Source of the DNA: Vibrio penaeicida | GTDB lineage: Bacteria > Pseudomonadota > Gammaproteobacteria > Enterobacterales > Vibrionaceae | Reading direction: 5' to 3' | DNA length: 64,000 nt | NCBI RefSeq assembly: GCF_019977755.1 | Contig: NZ_AP025144.1 | Coordinates: forward strand, 2,170,001-2,234,000 | Shown: positions 24,822 to 34,839 of the stretch, piece after piece | Position numbering within the stretch: position 1 is the stretch's first letter | Layout: every line of letters begins with the position of its first letter | Program-made: the position numbers and the translations under genes | The notes under the pieces: generated by a model | The model's input: the letters and a program-made list of their open reading frames with translations, nothing else | Told to the model about the DNA's origin: nothing | Database searches by the model: none

Positions 24822-24860
24822 AACACCTCTTCTACTCACCCCACTCATCGAGGATACGAC

Positions 24861-25487
24861 ATGAGCCCTTACACACTCTATCTAGTCACAGACGATAAAC
24901 AGGACATCGATACATTTTCATCAGTGCTGACTGAAGCCATGAAAGGTGGTGTCACGATGGTACAAGTTCGTGAGAAACATGGAGATGTCCGCGCTTTTAT
25001 CGAAAGAGCCTTGTGCGCTAAGTCGATACTTGCTGGTACGGGAGTCCAACTCATTATAAATGATCGAGTTGATGTAGCACTTGCGGTCGATGCCGACGGT
25101 GTTCACCTCGGTCAATCCGATATGCCAGCTACCCTTGCCCGAAAACTGCTTGGTGAAGACAAAATTTTAGGATTATCAGTGGAAAGCAAATGGCAGCTCG
25201 AAGAAGCAAAAATGTTGCCTGTCGATTACCTCGGAATCAGTGCCATTTTTTCAACGGCAACAAAGTCTGACGTAAAGTACGAATGGGGAATTGAAGGATT
25301 GGTTCATGCCGTAAAAGGCAGTCCATTTCCAACCGTAGCGATTGGAGGGATCAATGAATCCAATCTGGTGGATGTTGTGACCACTGGGGTCCACGGCATT
25401 GCTTTGGTCTCTGCGATATGTCACGCGACAAGCCCAAAAATTGCTGCTGAGAACCTTCTTTCCAACATTCTTTCTGCACAAAAATAA
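24861..25487 (+). CDS. thiE: Thiamine phosphate synthase ThiE
   Basis: A 208-residue TIM-barrel enzyme that joins HMP-PP and thiazole phosphate into thiamine phosphate. Landmarks are YLVTDD at the start, MVQVREK, LIINDRVDVALAVDADGVHL, the IFSTATKS segment and VAIGGI near the end. AGGAT lies upstream of the ATG. It is the missing last step of the operon at 12531-17692, from which it is separated by the Mu-like element and its terminator. No second riboswitch was found in front of it, so its present promoter must lie between 24822 and 24860 or it relies on read-through. Confidence 0.93.
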   Translation: MSPYTLYLVTDDKQDIDTFSSVLTEAMKGGVTMVQVREKHGDVRAFIERALCAKSILAGTGVQLIINDRVDVALAVDADGVHLGQSDMPATLARKLLGEDKILGLSVESKWQLEEAKMLPVDYLGISAIFSTATKSDVKYEWGIEGLVHAVKGSPFPTVAIGGINESNLVDVVTTGVHGIALVSAICHATSPKIAAENLLSNILSAQK

Positions 25488-25630
25488 GAAGACAGATGAG
25501 AATTGAGTCAAATCTGAGCTTCAAGAGAACAATCAATCTAGAGAGAACATGCATACCGTTCATAATGTTGTAAGTACGTGGTTGGCATAGTACCATTTGG
25601 CAGCCTTGGTACTGCTGGAACTGTTCATCA

Positions 25631-27574
25631 ATGAGAAAACGTGCGTTATATATAACCGCCTTTTTGGGCTTGAGTTTCCTCAGTATTTTAACTGCTTATG
25701 TTGTGCTCTTTGAACCCACAATTAAAGATTTGACCGGTACACAAATCACCGTTTTCCACCCTGAAAACGAATTAAAAGACACACAAAATGGTCGAGATAT
25801 TTTGCGAATTAGAAAAACGCTAGATACCTCCACGCGGGAAACGGAACAAGCCCTCCAGGCTTTTGATGCTAAAGCCAAACCTCCACTGACTCCTACAGAA
25901 GCGGCTTACCGTCTTTTCACTTTACGCAGCTTAGCCAAAGACAAGAAAGAATATCAACTTGCGAAAGAGTACACTCAAAAACTTAATCAGCTTTCAGAAA
26001 AAGAAGACCTTACATGGCTGACTCTCGTAATGATGATCGACGAAAGCACTAACCTTGCGAGAAAAGGAGAAATTCAACAAGGCACAAAGCTTATCAACCA
26101 AGCCATTAGGCTTGCTACGGAAAGGCATATTCTTTATCTATTACCTAAAGCTCATAATACCGCAGGTTTTTTAAGTAACGCTGATAACCAGTTAATGGAT
26201 GCGCAACGCCATTTCATGCTCGGAATAGATGTATCTAAAAGAATTGGAGACGAGAAGTTACTCGGCACGTTTTACAATAACTTAGGCTTACTTTACCTTC
26301 ATATCGAAAACTGGGAAAAAGCATTAGAGTTTATGGGGAAGGCACGTACGGTTGCGCCTCAACGCAGTCGCGAAAGAAACGGACTTCTTCAACTCATTCA
26401 TTTGAACGAAGCGTACGTATACTACAAGCTAAACAACGCTGAAAAGCTACGTGAATCTTACGATGCTTCGTTAAAATATTACGACGAGAAAACGGCTAAC
26501 CCTAGGCGTAAAATTCTTCAAATAAAAGGGGAAACCCTACTACACCTTTCTAGTAAGCAATATCTTAAAACGGTTGAAACTTCTAGCCGCTGCCTAGCTG
26601 CACCAGAAATATTTGAGCTACCAATACAACAAGGGCAATGCCAGCTAATTAAATCGAAGGCATTGCAAGAACTTGGTCATCTTCAAAAAGCGCTTTATAA
26701 CGTCAATGATTCCATCGCTACCTTTTCCTCTATAAATCACAAACGTTGGCTAATCAGAGCCTATGAGCAAAAAGCGGATATCCTTGAATTACTAGGGAAA
26801 GTCGATGATGCACTCGCCATGTACAAACAATACTATGAACAAGATAAACAGCACTTATTAAGTAAAGTCTACGATTTGGAGCACGCGTTTGTAACGCAGC
26901 ACATCAGACAAGAAAAGGATTTACTGAATATTCAAAACCAGCTGGGAGCGGCGCAATTAGCCAAAGAGAAACTGCGCTTTCAAATCGCCTGTACTTGGAT
27001 CTTGATCGCTGTCATTGCCATTATTTACGCGTTTCGCAGAACTTCTCATATTAAAAGTGAAAATAAGGAACTGCATGATCTATCGTACATCGATGAACTG
27101 ACCAAACTTCATAATCGGCGACATTACCAACGTCAACTAACTAGCGACGATATTTTAAGCCGAGAGCAACATTATCAAATCGCCTTATTTGATCTAGATA
27201 ACTTTAAATCGGTTAATGATACCTTCGGACATGACGTTGGAGACGAAGTACTCATTGAAACGGCTAAACGCTTGAGCGGTCTTGTATCCGGTACGGAAAT
27301 GCTTATCCGCTGGGGAGGTGAAGAGTTTTTGGTACTAATACGATCCGATGATCACTTAAAAACTCGCATTAATGCCATGTTGAAATGCATCAACAGTGAA
27401 GCATTTCTTACGCAAGCTGGAGCGCTCGATATTACTGTCTCCATTGGTGTCAGCAAACCAGCTGTCCCAAATGAGCTTTGCGACAGCGATGATAGCTTTC
27501 GTAAAGCAGATCAAAACCTTTATGAAGCTAAACGCTCAGGGAAAAACAGAGCCGTTTTCCCCAAAAGTGAGTAA
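25631..27574 (+). CDS. Membrane diguanylate cyclase with TPR sensor region
   Basis: A 647-residue protein. An N-terminal membrane segment (residues about 8-28), a long helical region with TPR-like repeats (about 80-430, with a clear unit around GTFYNNLGLLYLHIENWEKA), a second membrane segment (about 451-470) and a C-terminal GGDEF domain. The active-site motif is GGEEF at 562-566, preceded by RW, so the enzyme should make cyclic di-GMP. The residues five positions before it are SGTE, so the RxxD inhibitory site is missing. The TPR part most likely lies in the periplasm and senses a peptide or protein. Confidence 0.87.
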   Translation: MRKRALYITAFLGLSFLSILTAYVVLFEPTIKDLTGTQITVFHPENELKDTQNGRDILRIRKTLDTSTRETEQALQAFDAKAKPPLTPTEAAYRLFTLRSLAKDKKEYQLAKEYTQKLNQLSEKEDLTWLTLVMMIDESTNLARKGEIQQGTKLINQAIRLATERHILYLLPKAHNTAGFLSNADNQLMDAQRHFMLGIDVSKRIGDEKLLGTFYNNLGLLYLHIENWEKALEFMGKARTVAPQRSRERNGLLQLIHLNEAYVYYKLNNAEKLRESYDASLKYYDEKTANPRRKILQIKGETLLHLSSKQYLKTVETSSRCLAAPEIFELPIQQGQCQLIKSKALQELGHLQKALYNVNDSIATFSSINHKRWLIRAYEQKADILELLGKVDDALAMYKQYYEQDKQHLLSKVYDLEHAFVTQHIRQEKDLLNIQNQLGAAQLAKEKLRFQIACTWILIAVIAIIYAFRRTSHIKSENKELHDLSYIDELTKLHNRRHYQRQLTSDDILSREQHYQIALFDLDNFKSVNDTFGHDVGDEVLIETAKRLSGLVSGTEMLIRWGGEEFLVLIRSDDHLKTRINAMLKCINSEAFLTQAGALDITVSIGVSKPAVPNELCDSDDSFRKADQNLYEAKRSGKNRAVFPKSE

Positions 27575-27613
27575 TTCTGCATTCCCGTATTTAGACACAC
27601 ACTATTCGATGAT

Positions 27614-28546
27614 TTAAGAAAAGACCATGGCTTTTAAACTCGAGTTTTCATCTCGGTCCTTAAACTCTGGCGGATTATCTAGTCGGTATTGGAATGTCAG
27701 AGCGGGCGCTTCTCTCTTCATTCCTTCAATTAAAAAGTCTGGGCTTACGCTAGGTGAATTGACACAAGCGAGTACTTCCCCACCCTCGGTGAGTAAATCG
27801 GGTAAACGGCGCAAAATCTTTTGGTAGTCTTTGGTGAGCGCAAAACTGCCTTTTTGAAAAGATGGCGGATCAATAACGACGATATCATAAGGTCCGTACT
27901 TCTTTATTTTCCCCCATGATTTAAAAATATCGTGCCCCATAAAACTAACAGAATTCAGGTTATGACCATTTAATTTGTGATTGTCCCTGCCGCGGCTCAA
28001 GCTCGATTTCGCCATATCAACGTTAACCACTTGATCGGCTTCACCCTCAATAGCTGCCACTGAAAATCCGCAAGTATAGGCAAATAGGTTTAGTACCTTT
28101 TTGTGCTTTGCGCGCTCACGTACCCAATCCCTGCCAAAGCGCATATCTAGGAACAAGCCAAAATTCTGATTTTTACCCAGCTCCAATTGATACTTTAGCC
28201 CCGATTCCATCACAACCGGTTTGAGGTCTGGTTCGCCCCAAATCACTTCAAAAGGTGCACCATCTTGGTAGCGGTGCTGGAGTAAAATGGCATTCAGTCC
28301 GCGTTGCAGGTATGCCTTTTTGTTTGTTAATCCCAGTAATCCATCTTTAAGTTCATTTAGAAAATCAGGCTCTACAGATTTGAATAGATGAACAACGAGT
28401 TGCCCCTGTAGCCAATCTACGGTGATTTGTTCTAACCCTTCCCAGCATCGCCCGCGGCCATGAAATAAGCGTCTTACCTCATCGGGCGTTTGCTCAATGG
28501 CTGAGTCAAGTGCAGCCCATAACTGCATAAGAGAGTTCGTTTTCAT
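27614..28546 (-). CDS. Class I SAM-dependent methyltransferase (RlmI-like)
   Basis: A 310-residue methyltransferase. Post I region VLNLFAYTCGFSVAAIEGEA and the catalytic-type motif DPPSFQKGSF resemble the RlmI/YccW and RlmK/L families that methylate rRNA cytosine or guanine. The N-terminal part differs and no PUA domain is evident, so the RNA target is uncertain. The ATG at 28546 overlaps the stop of the upstream pseudouridine synthase gene (ATGA), which decides the start and suggests the two RNA-modifying enzymes are coupled. It converges with the GGDEF gene, 39 bases away. Confidence 0.8.
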   Translation of the reverse strand: MKTNSLMQLWAALDSAIEQTPDEVRRLFHGRGRCWEGLEQITVDWLQGQLVVHLFKSVEPDFLNELKDGLLGLTNKKAYLQRGLNAILLQHRYQDGAPFEVIWGEPDLKPVVMESGLKYQLELGKNQNFGLFLDMRFGRDWVRERAKHKKVLNLFAYTCGFSVAAIEGEADQVVNVDMAKSSLSRGRDNHKLNGHNLNSVSFMGHDIFKSWGKIKKYGPYDIVVIDPPSFQKGSFALTKDYQKILRRLPDLLTEGGEVLACVNSPSVSPDFLIEGMKREAPALTFQYRLDNPPEFKDRDENSSLKAMVFS

Positions 28547-29241
28547 TTTGTTTTCACTGTTGGCCATATTAGGTTCCAAGGAGTTTTCCACGCCTCTAGG
28601 GCTTCTTTTATTACTGGTGACTGCCATTTTTCGCCACAGTGAGCATGTTCGGCAGGATTACAGAGGAATTCGAAAAGATGGTCATCATACGTAAACCTGA
28701 GCGCATACGCATGGAGATACCCGCGGTCCGAGACGGAAGAAGGATGATAAATATCATCGCCAATAATTGGTGAACCTACGGACTTTAATGCCACTCTGAT
28801 TTGGTGGGTTTTACCTGTGTAAGGCTTACATAAAAATACCCGCTCTCCCGCTTCCCCTGCAGAAGAAAAGAACTGAGTAATAGCAGGGTTAGCTTTACTG
28901 CTCATCAATTTCCAACTGGATCGGCGAGAACGTTCCATATCCCCCACAATCGTACCTTGCTTCTTTTTTGGCTTTTTTGCCCCAATCGCTAGGTAAAATT
29001 TTTCTATTTCACGCTGCGCAAACAGTGATGAGAGTTTATTGGCTGCTTTGGCATGCCTTGCCAGAATGAGCATTCCTGAGGTCATTTTATCTAAGCGGTG
29101 CACCAGATAGAGCTGTTCATCCCCTGATACTTTTGCGACCTCAATAGGCAAGCTGACGTCACCGTCATCTTTATGCACACTGACACCAAAGTGTTTATTA
29201 ATAATGAGGAAATCGGGATGGGTATAGAGGATATCAAACAT
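28543..29241 (-). CDS. RluA family pseudouridine synthase
   Basis: A 232-residue single-domain pseudouridine synthase. The catalytic motif HRLDKMTSG, with the essential Asp, is at about residues 48-56, and the KPYTGKTHQIRVAL motif follows. There is no N-terminal S4 domain, so it is of the short RluA/TruC type. The exact uridine modified in rRNA or tRNA cannot be predicted. Its stop overlaps the start of the methyltransferase gene. Confidence 0.88.
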   Translation of the reverse strand: MFDILYTHPDFLIINKHFGVSVHKDDGDVSLPIEVAKVSGDEQLYLVHRLDKMTSGMLILARHAKAANKLSSLFAQREIEKFYLAIGAKKPKKKQGTIVGDMERSRRSSWKLMSSKANPAITQFFSSAGEAGERVFLCKPYTGKTHQIRVALKSVGSPIIGDDIYHPSSVSDRGYLHAYALRFTYDDHLFEFLCNPAEHAHCGEKWQSPVIKEALEAWKTPWNLIWPTVKTK

Positions 29242-29351
29242 AAATGGCTCCTTCGCAGGCGCTGAATTATAGCGATTCCTACAGAAGAAGCCATTAAATA
29301 CAGTAAGCTCTTACAAACTTACGTGATTTACAAGCTTAGAAGAATTACCAG

Positions 29352-29428
29352 CCTAGGTTATTGGAGAACCTCATCTGTTTGAAAACCTAAGCTATTGGAT
29401 AAACGAAGCTATTGGAAAACCTAAGGCT
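29352..29428. repeat. Degenerate tandem repeat around CCTAAGCTATTGGA
   Basis: Copies of CCTA-R-GYTATTGGA and GAAAACCTA recur at 29352, 29386, 29406 and 29420 in the gap downstream of the chemoreceptor gene. They are short and imperfect, with no visible hairpin; they resemble slippage products like those at 812-867 and 50963-51005. Confidence 0.5.
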
Positions 29429-29430
29429 AC

Positions 29431-31053
29431 TTATGAAATTTTAAACTTCGAGACTAAGCCCTTAAGTTCATTCACACGCTCGCTTAAGCCTGTTACGTCG
29501 TGCGTACTGCGATCAACCAGTTGCAATGAGTTCGCAGAAATATCATTTATGGTGCTAATGTCGTTAGCAATTTCCTGTGTTACTGCTGTTTGCTCTTCTG
29601 TCGCTGTTGCAATAGCAGCAATCATTCCTTGAACTTGATTTGTACTTGCCACTATCTGATCGAGAGCCGCTCCTGCGCCCGCGCTTTGTTCAACACCCTT
29701 CTCAACCAATTCAACGCTATCGGAAGTAGAAGACATCACCTTTTGTGTGCCCTGCTGAATAGCTTGGATAATTTCAGAAACTTCTTGAGTTGCTTGCGTT
29801 GTACGCTCGGCAAGAGCACGAACTTCATCTGCAACGACAGCAAAACCTCTGCCAGACTCACCGGCACGTGCAGCCTCTATAGCCGCATTCAACGCTAGTA
29901 AGTTGGTCTGCTCGGCAATGCCTTCAATCACTTTGATAACACTGCCAATTTGCTCACCGTGCTCGTTCAGCTCACGCATACTCACAGACATTTCAGCCAT
30001 TTGAGTTGATGCTTTCTCGATGCTACCAACCATTCCTAAAATAACATTGCGACCACTTTCCGCTGCATCGCCAGATTGCGAAGCACTGTCTGCCGTTGCG
30101 ACGCTTTGCTGCGCAACTTCACCAATCGTAAGGGTGAGCTCCTCAGACGCGGTAGAGATCAAATTCGCCTTGTCGGCTTGTTCTGTCGCACCCTGAGAAA
30201 TAGACGTTGTGACCTGAGAAAGATCCGTTGTAACGGTTTCCACTTGCTCACTAACCTGCGAAATAGAAGTCAAAAGTGTTTTCAACGAACCTTGCATCGC
30301 ATTGATGGATTCAGCCAGGTTTGAGAGCTCATCGCCACTGTTATCTACAATCTCATCAGATGTAAGATCACCATTCGCAATACTCTTTGCAACCACTTCC
30401 AGTTTCTCGATACGACCTGTTAAAGACGAAGACAAACGATAGGCTATAACCAGAGCAATCAATGACCCCACTACCAGTAACGTCATCATCGTATTACTCA
30501 TGGATGACAAAGAATCATTTAGCGTATTTAGACCATTTTCAACGTCGCTTTTTTCAGCTGCTGATTCACGGTCTAGAAGTTTTTCCATAGGAGCCATGGT
30601 TTTCGATTCTATTGCCATTTTCTTGACATACAGCTCTTTCATTTGCTCTGCTGTATTCCCTTCTTGGCTTGCTAAAGGAAACAGAGATTCAATTGAGCGT
30701 TTATATTCCGAGCCAAAATTCCTAATCTGATTAACGGTATTTTTCGCGTGGGAGCTCGTTTCAATTTGCGCAAGGCTGTTCAGTGCACTTTCAAATTGAC
30801 GGTAATTATCAATAAAGTCTGATTGCGCCGAGCTACCGCCTAGAATGACTCTCAAAGCATCACGCTGCATGTCTCCAGACTCATCTATCAAGGTAAGATA
30901 AAGCTCCATTCCCGGAACATCGTCTGTGCGGATAGCATTTTCTAAATCGTGAGCCGATTTCACCTGGAAAAAGACGACTGTAACGGATATAGCCATTAAA
31001 AATATTATGCTGCCAAAAGCGGCCGACAGCTTTTGCTTGACTGAAAGATTCAT
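29431..31053 (-). CDS. Methyl-accepting chemotaxis protein
   Basis: A 540-residue chemoreceptor. Membrane segments at about residues 11-30 and 188-208 enclose a helical periplasmic sensor of four-helix-bundle type. A HAMP domain follows (about 210-262), then the long signalling coiled coil with the conserved tip [36 protein letters not shown]. It should control CheA through CheW. The C-terminus ends in VSKFKIS, the common Vibrio-type end, without a CheR-binding pentapeptide. The ligand is unknown. Confidence 0.93.
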   Translation of the reverse strand: MNLSVKQKLSAAFGSIIFLMAISVTVVFFQVKSAHDLENAIRTDDVPGMELYLTLIDESGDMQRDALRVILGGSSAQSDFIDNYRQFESALNSLAQIETSSHAKNTVNQIRNFGSEYKRSIESLFPLASQEGNTAEQMKELYVKKMAIESKTMAPMEKLLDRESAAEKSDVENGLNTLNDSLSSMSNTMMTLLVVGSLIALVIAYRLSSSLTGRIEKLEVVAKSIANGDLTSDEIVDNSGDELSNLAESINAMQGSLKTLLTSISQVSEQVETVTTDLSQVTTSISQGATEQADKANLISTASEELTLTIGEVAQQSVATADSASQSGDAAESGRNVILGMVGSIEKASTQMAEMSVSMRELNEHGEQIGSVIKVIEGIAEQTNLLALNAAIEAARAGESGRGFAVVADEVRALAERTTQATQEVSEIIQAIQQGTQKVMSSTSDSVELVEKGVEQSAGAGAALDQIVASTNQVQGMIAAIATATEEQTAVTQEIANDISTINDISANSLQLVDRSTHDVTGLSERVNELKGLVSKFKIS

Positions 31054-31242
31054 AGAACGTCCTTAAAAAGCCCAGTGTAAGAGCCTAAAAAAATAAAACT
31101 AAAAAGAATAAAAATGGCAGAGCTCATATCATATGTAAGAAGAAGTGTTTCAATAAGCGTTGTTGATGTACAAAAGCTCGTCTACGTTTAGAAATGTAAC
31201 TTACAGCATTAACAATATGACATTCGATTTATATTCGAACAC

Positions 31243-31265
31243 AAAAAAGCCCTAGAAACTAGGGC
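31243..31265 (-). terminator. Terminator after the NSS symporter gene
   Basis: GCCCTAG (31249-31255) and CTAGGGC (31259-31265) form a 7-bp stem with a 3-nt loop; on the minus strand it runs into six T (31243-31248). It serves the symporter gene that ends at 31307. Confidence 0.85.
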
Positions 31266-31306
31266 GTGAGTGTTTTTTAATATTCTTATAATTAAGCTGT
31301 GATCTT

Positions 31307-32641
31307 CTACGCAAAGAACACCACAAGCATTAATACAGGACAAACTACTCGTACGTAGACAGGCCAAATTTTCCAAAACACTGAGTTTTCAACTTCTGGG
31401 TAACCCTGACGTATCTCTTCAAGTACTTTGTTTCTATGCCAAATCCAACCAACAAGCAGTGCCCAAACTAGACCCAATATAGGCTGAGCGTACACCGTTG
31501 TTGCCTGTACGACTAAACCAAATAGCGAACCAAAGTTTAGAACGATAATCGCTGAGATTAACGTAATCACTCCACCTATCCATATAACGGCAGCAGTACG
31601 GGTTTGCTTTAATTCTTCTATCGCACAAGCAACCGGAACTTCCAACATGGAAATGGATGATGTTAGTGCTGCGATCATCATAAGTGCGAAAAACATCATG
31701 CTGGCTGCGATGCCGAAGCTACCCATAGTATCGAACATTGCGGGTAGTACAGTGAACACCAATGTGTCTGAACTCAGTAGAGCGCCCGTTTCATCGAAAA
31801 TTTGAACGCCATGTTGTTTTGCTACGAACATCGCGGGTAAAACAAGCAAGCCAGCACAAATAGCTATGCCAGTATCGACAAGGGAAACCTGAACAGCTGT
31901 TTTAGGGATGTTGGTATCTTTCTTTAGGTAAGAGCCGTACACCATCATGGTTGCAACACCCAAAGACAATGAGAAAAACGCTTGCCCCATCGCACTCACC
32001 ACTAAATCAGAGTTAAAGTGCGAGAAGTCAGGAACGAGATACATTTTGAGCCCTTCAGAAGCGCCTTCTTGCGTAAGAATGTAACCTATCATCACGACAA
32101 ACAAGACAAGCAGCACAGGCATTAATCGGGTCGACCAACGCTCAATACCATTAGCGACACCGCTTCTTACTACATACATGGTTGCAATCATAAACAAGAT
32201 CATTAGAAACAGGTTTCGGCTATCACCAAAGCTTGTTAGCCAAGTAGAGACCTCTTTTAGTCCCACAATTTCCAACGCACTTCCAGCAAACTCACCAAAC
32301 AACCAACCTGCAATAATAGCGTAAAAACTGAGAATAAGGGACGCCGCCATCATCGCTACAACACCTAAAAGTGCTGCACCCATCTTACCGTTTGGCCAAA
32401 CGGCTTTAAGAGATCGAATGGGGTTGGACTGACCATACCGACCAATAGTGAGTTCGGCTATCAGCATTGGACACGCCAACACAAAAACCATTACAAGATA
32501 AGTAATTAAAAACACCGCGCCACCATTACTGGCCGCTTGAGTTGGGAACCCCCAGATATTACCTAAACCGACAGCACTGCCCGCTGCTGCCATAATGAAG
32601 CCCAATTTAGAAGAAAATTGAGCACGAGATGTTGATGCCAT
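31307..32641 (-). CDS. Neurotransmitter:sodium symporter (NSS/SNF) family transporter
   Basis: A 444-residue membrane transporter of the NSS family, which takes up amino acids or related amines with Na+. The first helix carries the signature GSAVGLGNIWGFP (residues about 17-29), where substrate and sodium bind, with Gly replacing the usual Arg before Phe-Pro. About eleven membrane segments follow. The Arg at that position normally forms an extracellular gate, so the change is worth noting. The substrate cannot be predicted. The gene stands alone, with its terminator at 31243-31265. Confidence 0.88.
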   Translation of the reverse strand: MASTSRAQFSSKLGFIMAAAGSAVGLGNIWGFPTQAASNGGAVFLITYLVMVFVLACPMLIAELTIGRYGQSNPIRSLKAVWPNGKMGAALLGVVAMMAASLILSFYAIIAGWLFGEFAGSALEIVGLKEVSTWLTSFGDSRNLFLMILFMIATMYVVRSGVANGIERWSTRLMPVLLVLFVVMIGYILTQEGASEGLKMYLVPDFSHFNSDLVVSAMGQAFFSLSLGVATMMVYGSYLKKDTNIPKTAVQVSLVDTGIAICAGLLVLPAMFVAKQHGVQIFDETGALLSSDTLVFTVLPAMFDTMGSFGIAASMMFFALMMIAALTSSISMLEVPVACAIEELKQTRTAAVIWIGGVITLISAIIVLNFGSLFGLVVQATTVYAQPILGLVWALLVGWIWHRNKVLEEIRQGYPEVENSVFWKIWPVYVRVVCPVLMLVVFFA

Positions 32642-33041
32642 AAATACCGCCTGATTAGACTTATCACTGTAAAATTTAGTTTACAGTGATTAATTTTCTT
32701 AATTTCAACTGAATAATGGCAAGTAAAACAGTTTGAGATTAGAATTGGAAGCGCCCACAGTCTATTTAATCAATAAAGACTCAAAACCAAGTATTGTTCG
32801 CTTCTTTTTTAATCAAATCCAGATACAAATCTTAATTAAAATTAAATACTCAATATTAATTACCTCAACAAATCCGTACATTTTATTCACATCGCAGTTC
32901 AATAAAAACCGCTAATATTCGGGCTATTCCATCCATTTCTCATTCTTAATAGGGATATGCGAGTAGTTGTTGTTTCTTCTTAAGCTCCTTCTGCTTATAG
33001 TGTTAGAATAAATTCGTTACCATCCTGATTTGTCGAGGAAA
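32642..33041. other. AT-rich divergent promoter region between the NSS and cls genes
   Basis: Four hundred bases without a credible gene. The part from 32680 to 32930 is strongly AT-rich. It must contain promoters for the symporter gene (minus) and cls (plus). TTTAGTTTACAGTGATTAAT near 32675 is AT-rich and partly dyad, but I do not assign a regulator. Confidence 0.5.
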
Positions 33042-34496
33042 ATGGAAAAGTTTTATCAGTTTGTCGCTCTGTTCGGTCTGGTTGCCTATTGGGTACTCGT
33101 TGCAGGGGTTACCATTCGCGTAGTGCTTAAGCGCAGAGCGGTCAGCGTTTCTTTGGCTTGGTTGATGATCATCTATATCATTCCAATCCTTGGTGTTGCG
33201 TTTTACTTTCTGTTTGGCGAACTGAATCTTGGAAGAAAACGAGCCGAACGCGCTCAACGCATGTTTTCCCCCTACGAATATTGGTTCAATCAGTTACACG
33301 ATTGCCAAGCTCATCTTCCAGAATTAATGGAAGGTCAAATTTCCCAAATTCACGATTTATGCTCAAACCGTACTGGTATCCCTGCGCTTTGTGGCAATAC
33401 GCTTTCATTGCAAACTTCGCCTGTAAAAATCCTTCAGTCTGTTATTGAAGACATTAAGTCGGCAAAACACCATATACGAATGGAATTCTATATTTGGCAC
33501 CCGGGTGGACTGGCAGACTCCGTTGCATCCGCTTTGATACAAGCGTCAAAGCGGGGAGTTAAAGTTCAAGTTCTTCTCGATTCCGCAGGTAGCCATCGTT
33601 TTTTTAAAAGCCACTGGAAAGCCATGATGGAAACAGCAGGCATTGAAGTCATTCATGCGCTTGCCGTATCTCCAATGCGTGTATTCCTACGTCGGTTGGA
33701 TTTACGTCAACATCGAAAAATCATTGTTGTAGATGACGAAGTTGCTTACACCGGCTCAATGAACATGGTTGATCCTGCGCATTTCAAACAAGGTGCGGGG
33801 GTTGGTCAATGGATAGACGTCATGGTTCGAATTTCTGGGCCAACTGTTAATGTTTTGTCGGCCATTCACGCATGGGATTGGGAAGTAGAGACAGGGAAAA
33901 GAGAATTTCCAACCTTCCCCCATTGTCCTGTTGATCAAGAAAATGGTTTGCACCCAGTTCAGGTTGTGCCATCGGGACCTGGGATGCCAGAAAACCTAAT
34001 TCAACAGGTTATGATTCTTTCTATCAATCAAGCGAAAGAATCCGTCAGAATCACTACACCCTATTTCGTCCCGAGTGATCAGTTGTTAGAAACACTTAAA
34101 ATGACGGCACAACGCGGTGTTAAAGTGCAACTTATCATTCCTCATCGCAATGATTCCATTATGGTGAAGTGGGCATCTAAGGCGTTTTATAGCGAATTAT
34201 TAAATTCAGGCATTGAAATCTATGAATTCCGCGGCGGTTTGTTACACACCAAATCGGTCGTCATCGATCAACACCAATGTTTGATTGGTACGGTAAACCT
34301 AGATATGCGCAGCCTTTGGCTGAACTTCGAAGTAACTTTAGCGGTAGATGATGTTTCTTTCACAAAAGAGCTTTACTGGCTTCAAGAATCCTACATAGAA
34401 AATGCGCATAAAATCGAGTCGGCTACCTGGTCGGAGCGAGGAATTGTCCATCGAATTTTTGAACGTGCCTATTTCTTACTCAGCCCCCTTCTTTAA
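33042..34496 (+). CDS. cls: Cardiolipin synthase
   Basis: A 484-residue phospholipase D superfamily enzyme that condenses two phosphatidylglycerols into cardiolipin at the inner membrane. Two membrane segments occupy residues 1-60. The two HKD motifs begin at His224 (HRKIIVVDD, then YTGSMN) and His402 (HTKSVVID, then IGTVNLD), and the length equals that of E. coli ClsA. The ATG at 33042 has GAGGAAA directly before it; an in-frame TTG at 33030 is less likely. The gene ends 58 bases before the MITE, so transcripts may run through that element into metC. Confidence 0.92.
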   Translation: MEKFYQFVALFGLVAYWVLVAGVTIRVVLKRRAVSVSLAWLMIIYIIPILGVAFYFLFGELNLGRKRAERAQRMFSPYEYWFNQLHDCQAHLPELMEGQISQIHDLCSNRTGIPALCGNTLSLQTSPVKILQSVIEDIKSAKHHIRMEFYIWHPGGLADSVASALIQASKRGVKVQVLLDSAGSHRFFKSHWKAMMETAGIEVIHALAVSPMRVFLRRLDLRQHRKIIVVDDEVAYTGSMNMVDPAHFKQGAGVGQWIDVMVRISGPTVNVLSAIHAWDWEVETGKREFPTFPHCPVDQENGLHPVQVVPSGPGMPENLIQQVMILSINQAKESVRITTPYFVPSDQLLETLKMTAQRGVKVQLIIPHRNDSIMVKWASKAFYSELLNSGIEIYEFRGGLLHTKSVVIDQHQCLIGTVNLDMRSLWLNFEVTLAVDDVSFTKELYWLQESYIENAHKIESATWSERGIVHRIFERAYFLLSPLL

Positions 34497-34554
34497 AGGG
34501 AAATAACACTTGCGTTCCCCCCTCTTAAAATGGTTTAAATAGAATCAAATCTTT

Positions 34555-34820
34555 AGGGTCTGTTGACCTTTCGAGATGATTTTTGCAGCAATTTGTGGGT
34601 GATTTATACAAGGCAACGCTCATTCGGTGTAGTCGCTCTACATCAATGAGCGATAACGCAGTAGAAATAAGCCACAAATTCTGCCCGAAGGGTTCGTTTC
34701 TATGCCTTTTACTCTTTGTTGCAAGGTATTTGCTTAGAATGACTAGGCTACACACCTTGCGCCGCGATTAAAAGGCATAGAACTCGAACAAAATTTAACC
34801 ACGAAAGGTCAACAGACCCT
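34555..34820. mobile_element. MITE-like element with 19-bp perfect inverted ends
   Basis: AGGGTCTGTTGACCTTTCG at 34555-34573 is repeated in exact inverted form at 34802-34820. If the element proper begins at GGGTC, it is flanked by TA on both sides, like IS630/Tc1-type insertions. The 266 bases have no coding capacity. An internal hairpin (CGCTCATT, near 34618, with AATGAGCG, near 34646) adds structure. Part of the same sequence occurs at 2304-2385. It ends only 19 bases before the metC start codon. Confidence 0.85.
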
Positions 34821-34839
34821 AGTAGGACAAGGAAAAAGA

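Noticed and set aside
34555..34820. Element taken as a complete insertion sequence
   Set aside because: At 266 bases it has no transposase ORF, so only a non-autonomous MITE-type element fits.
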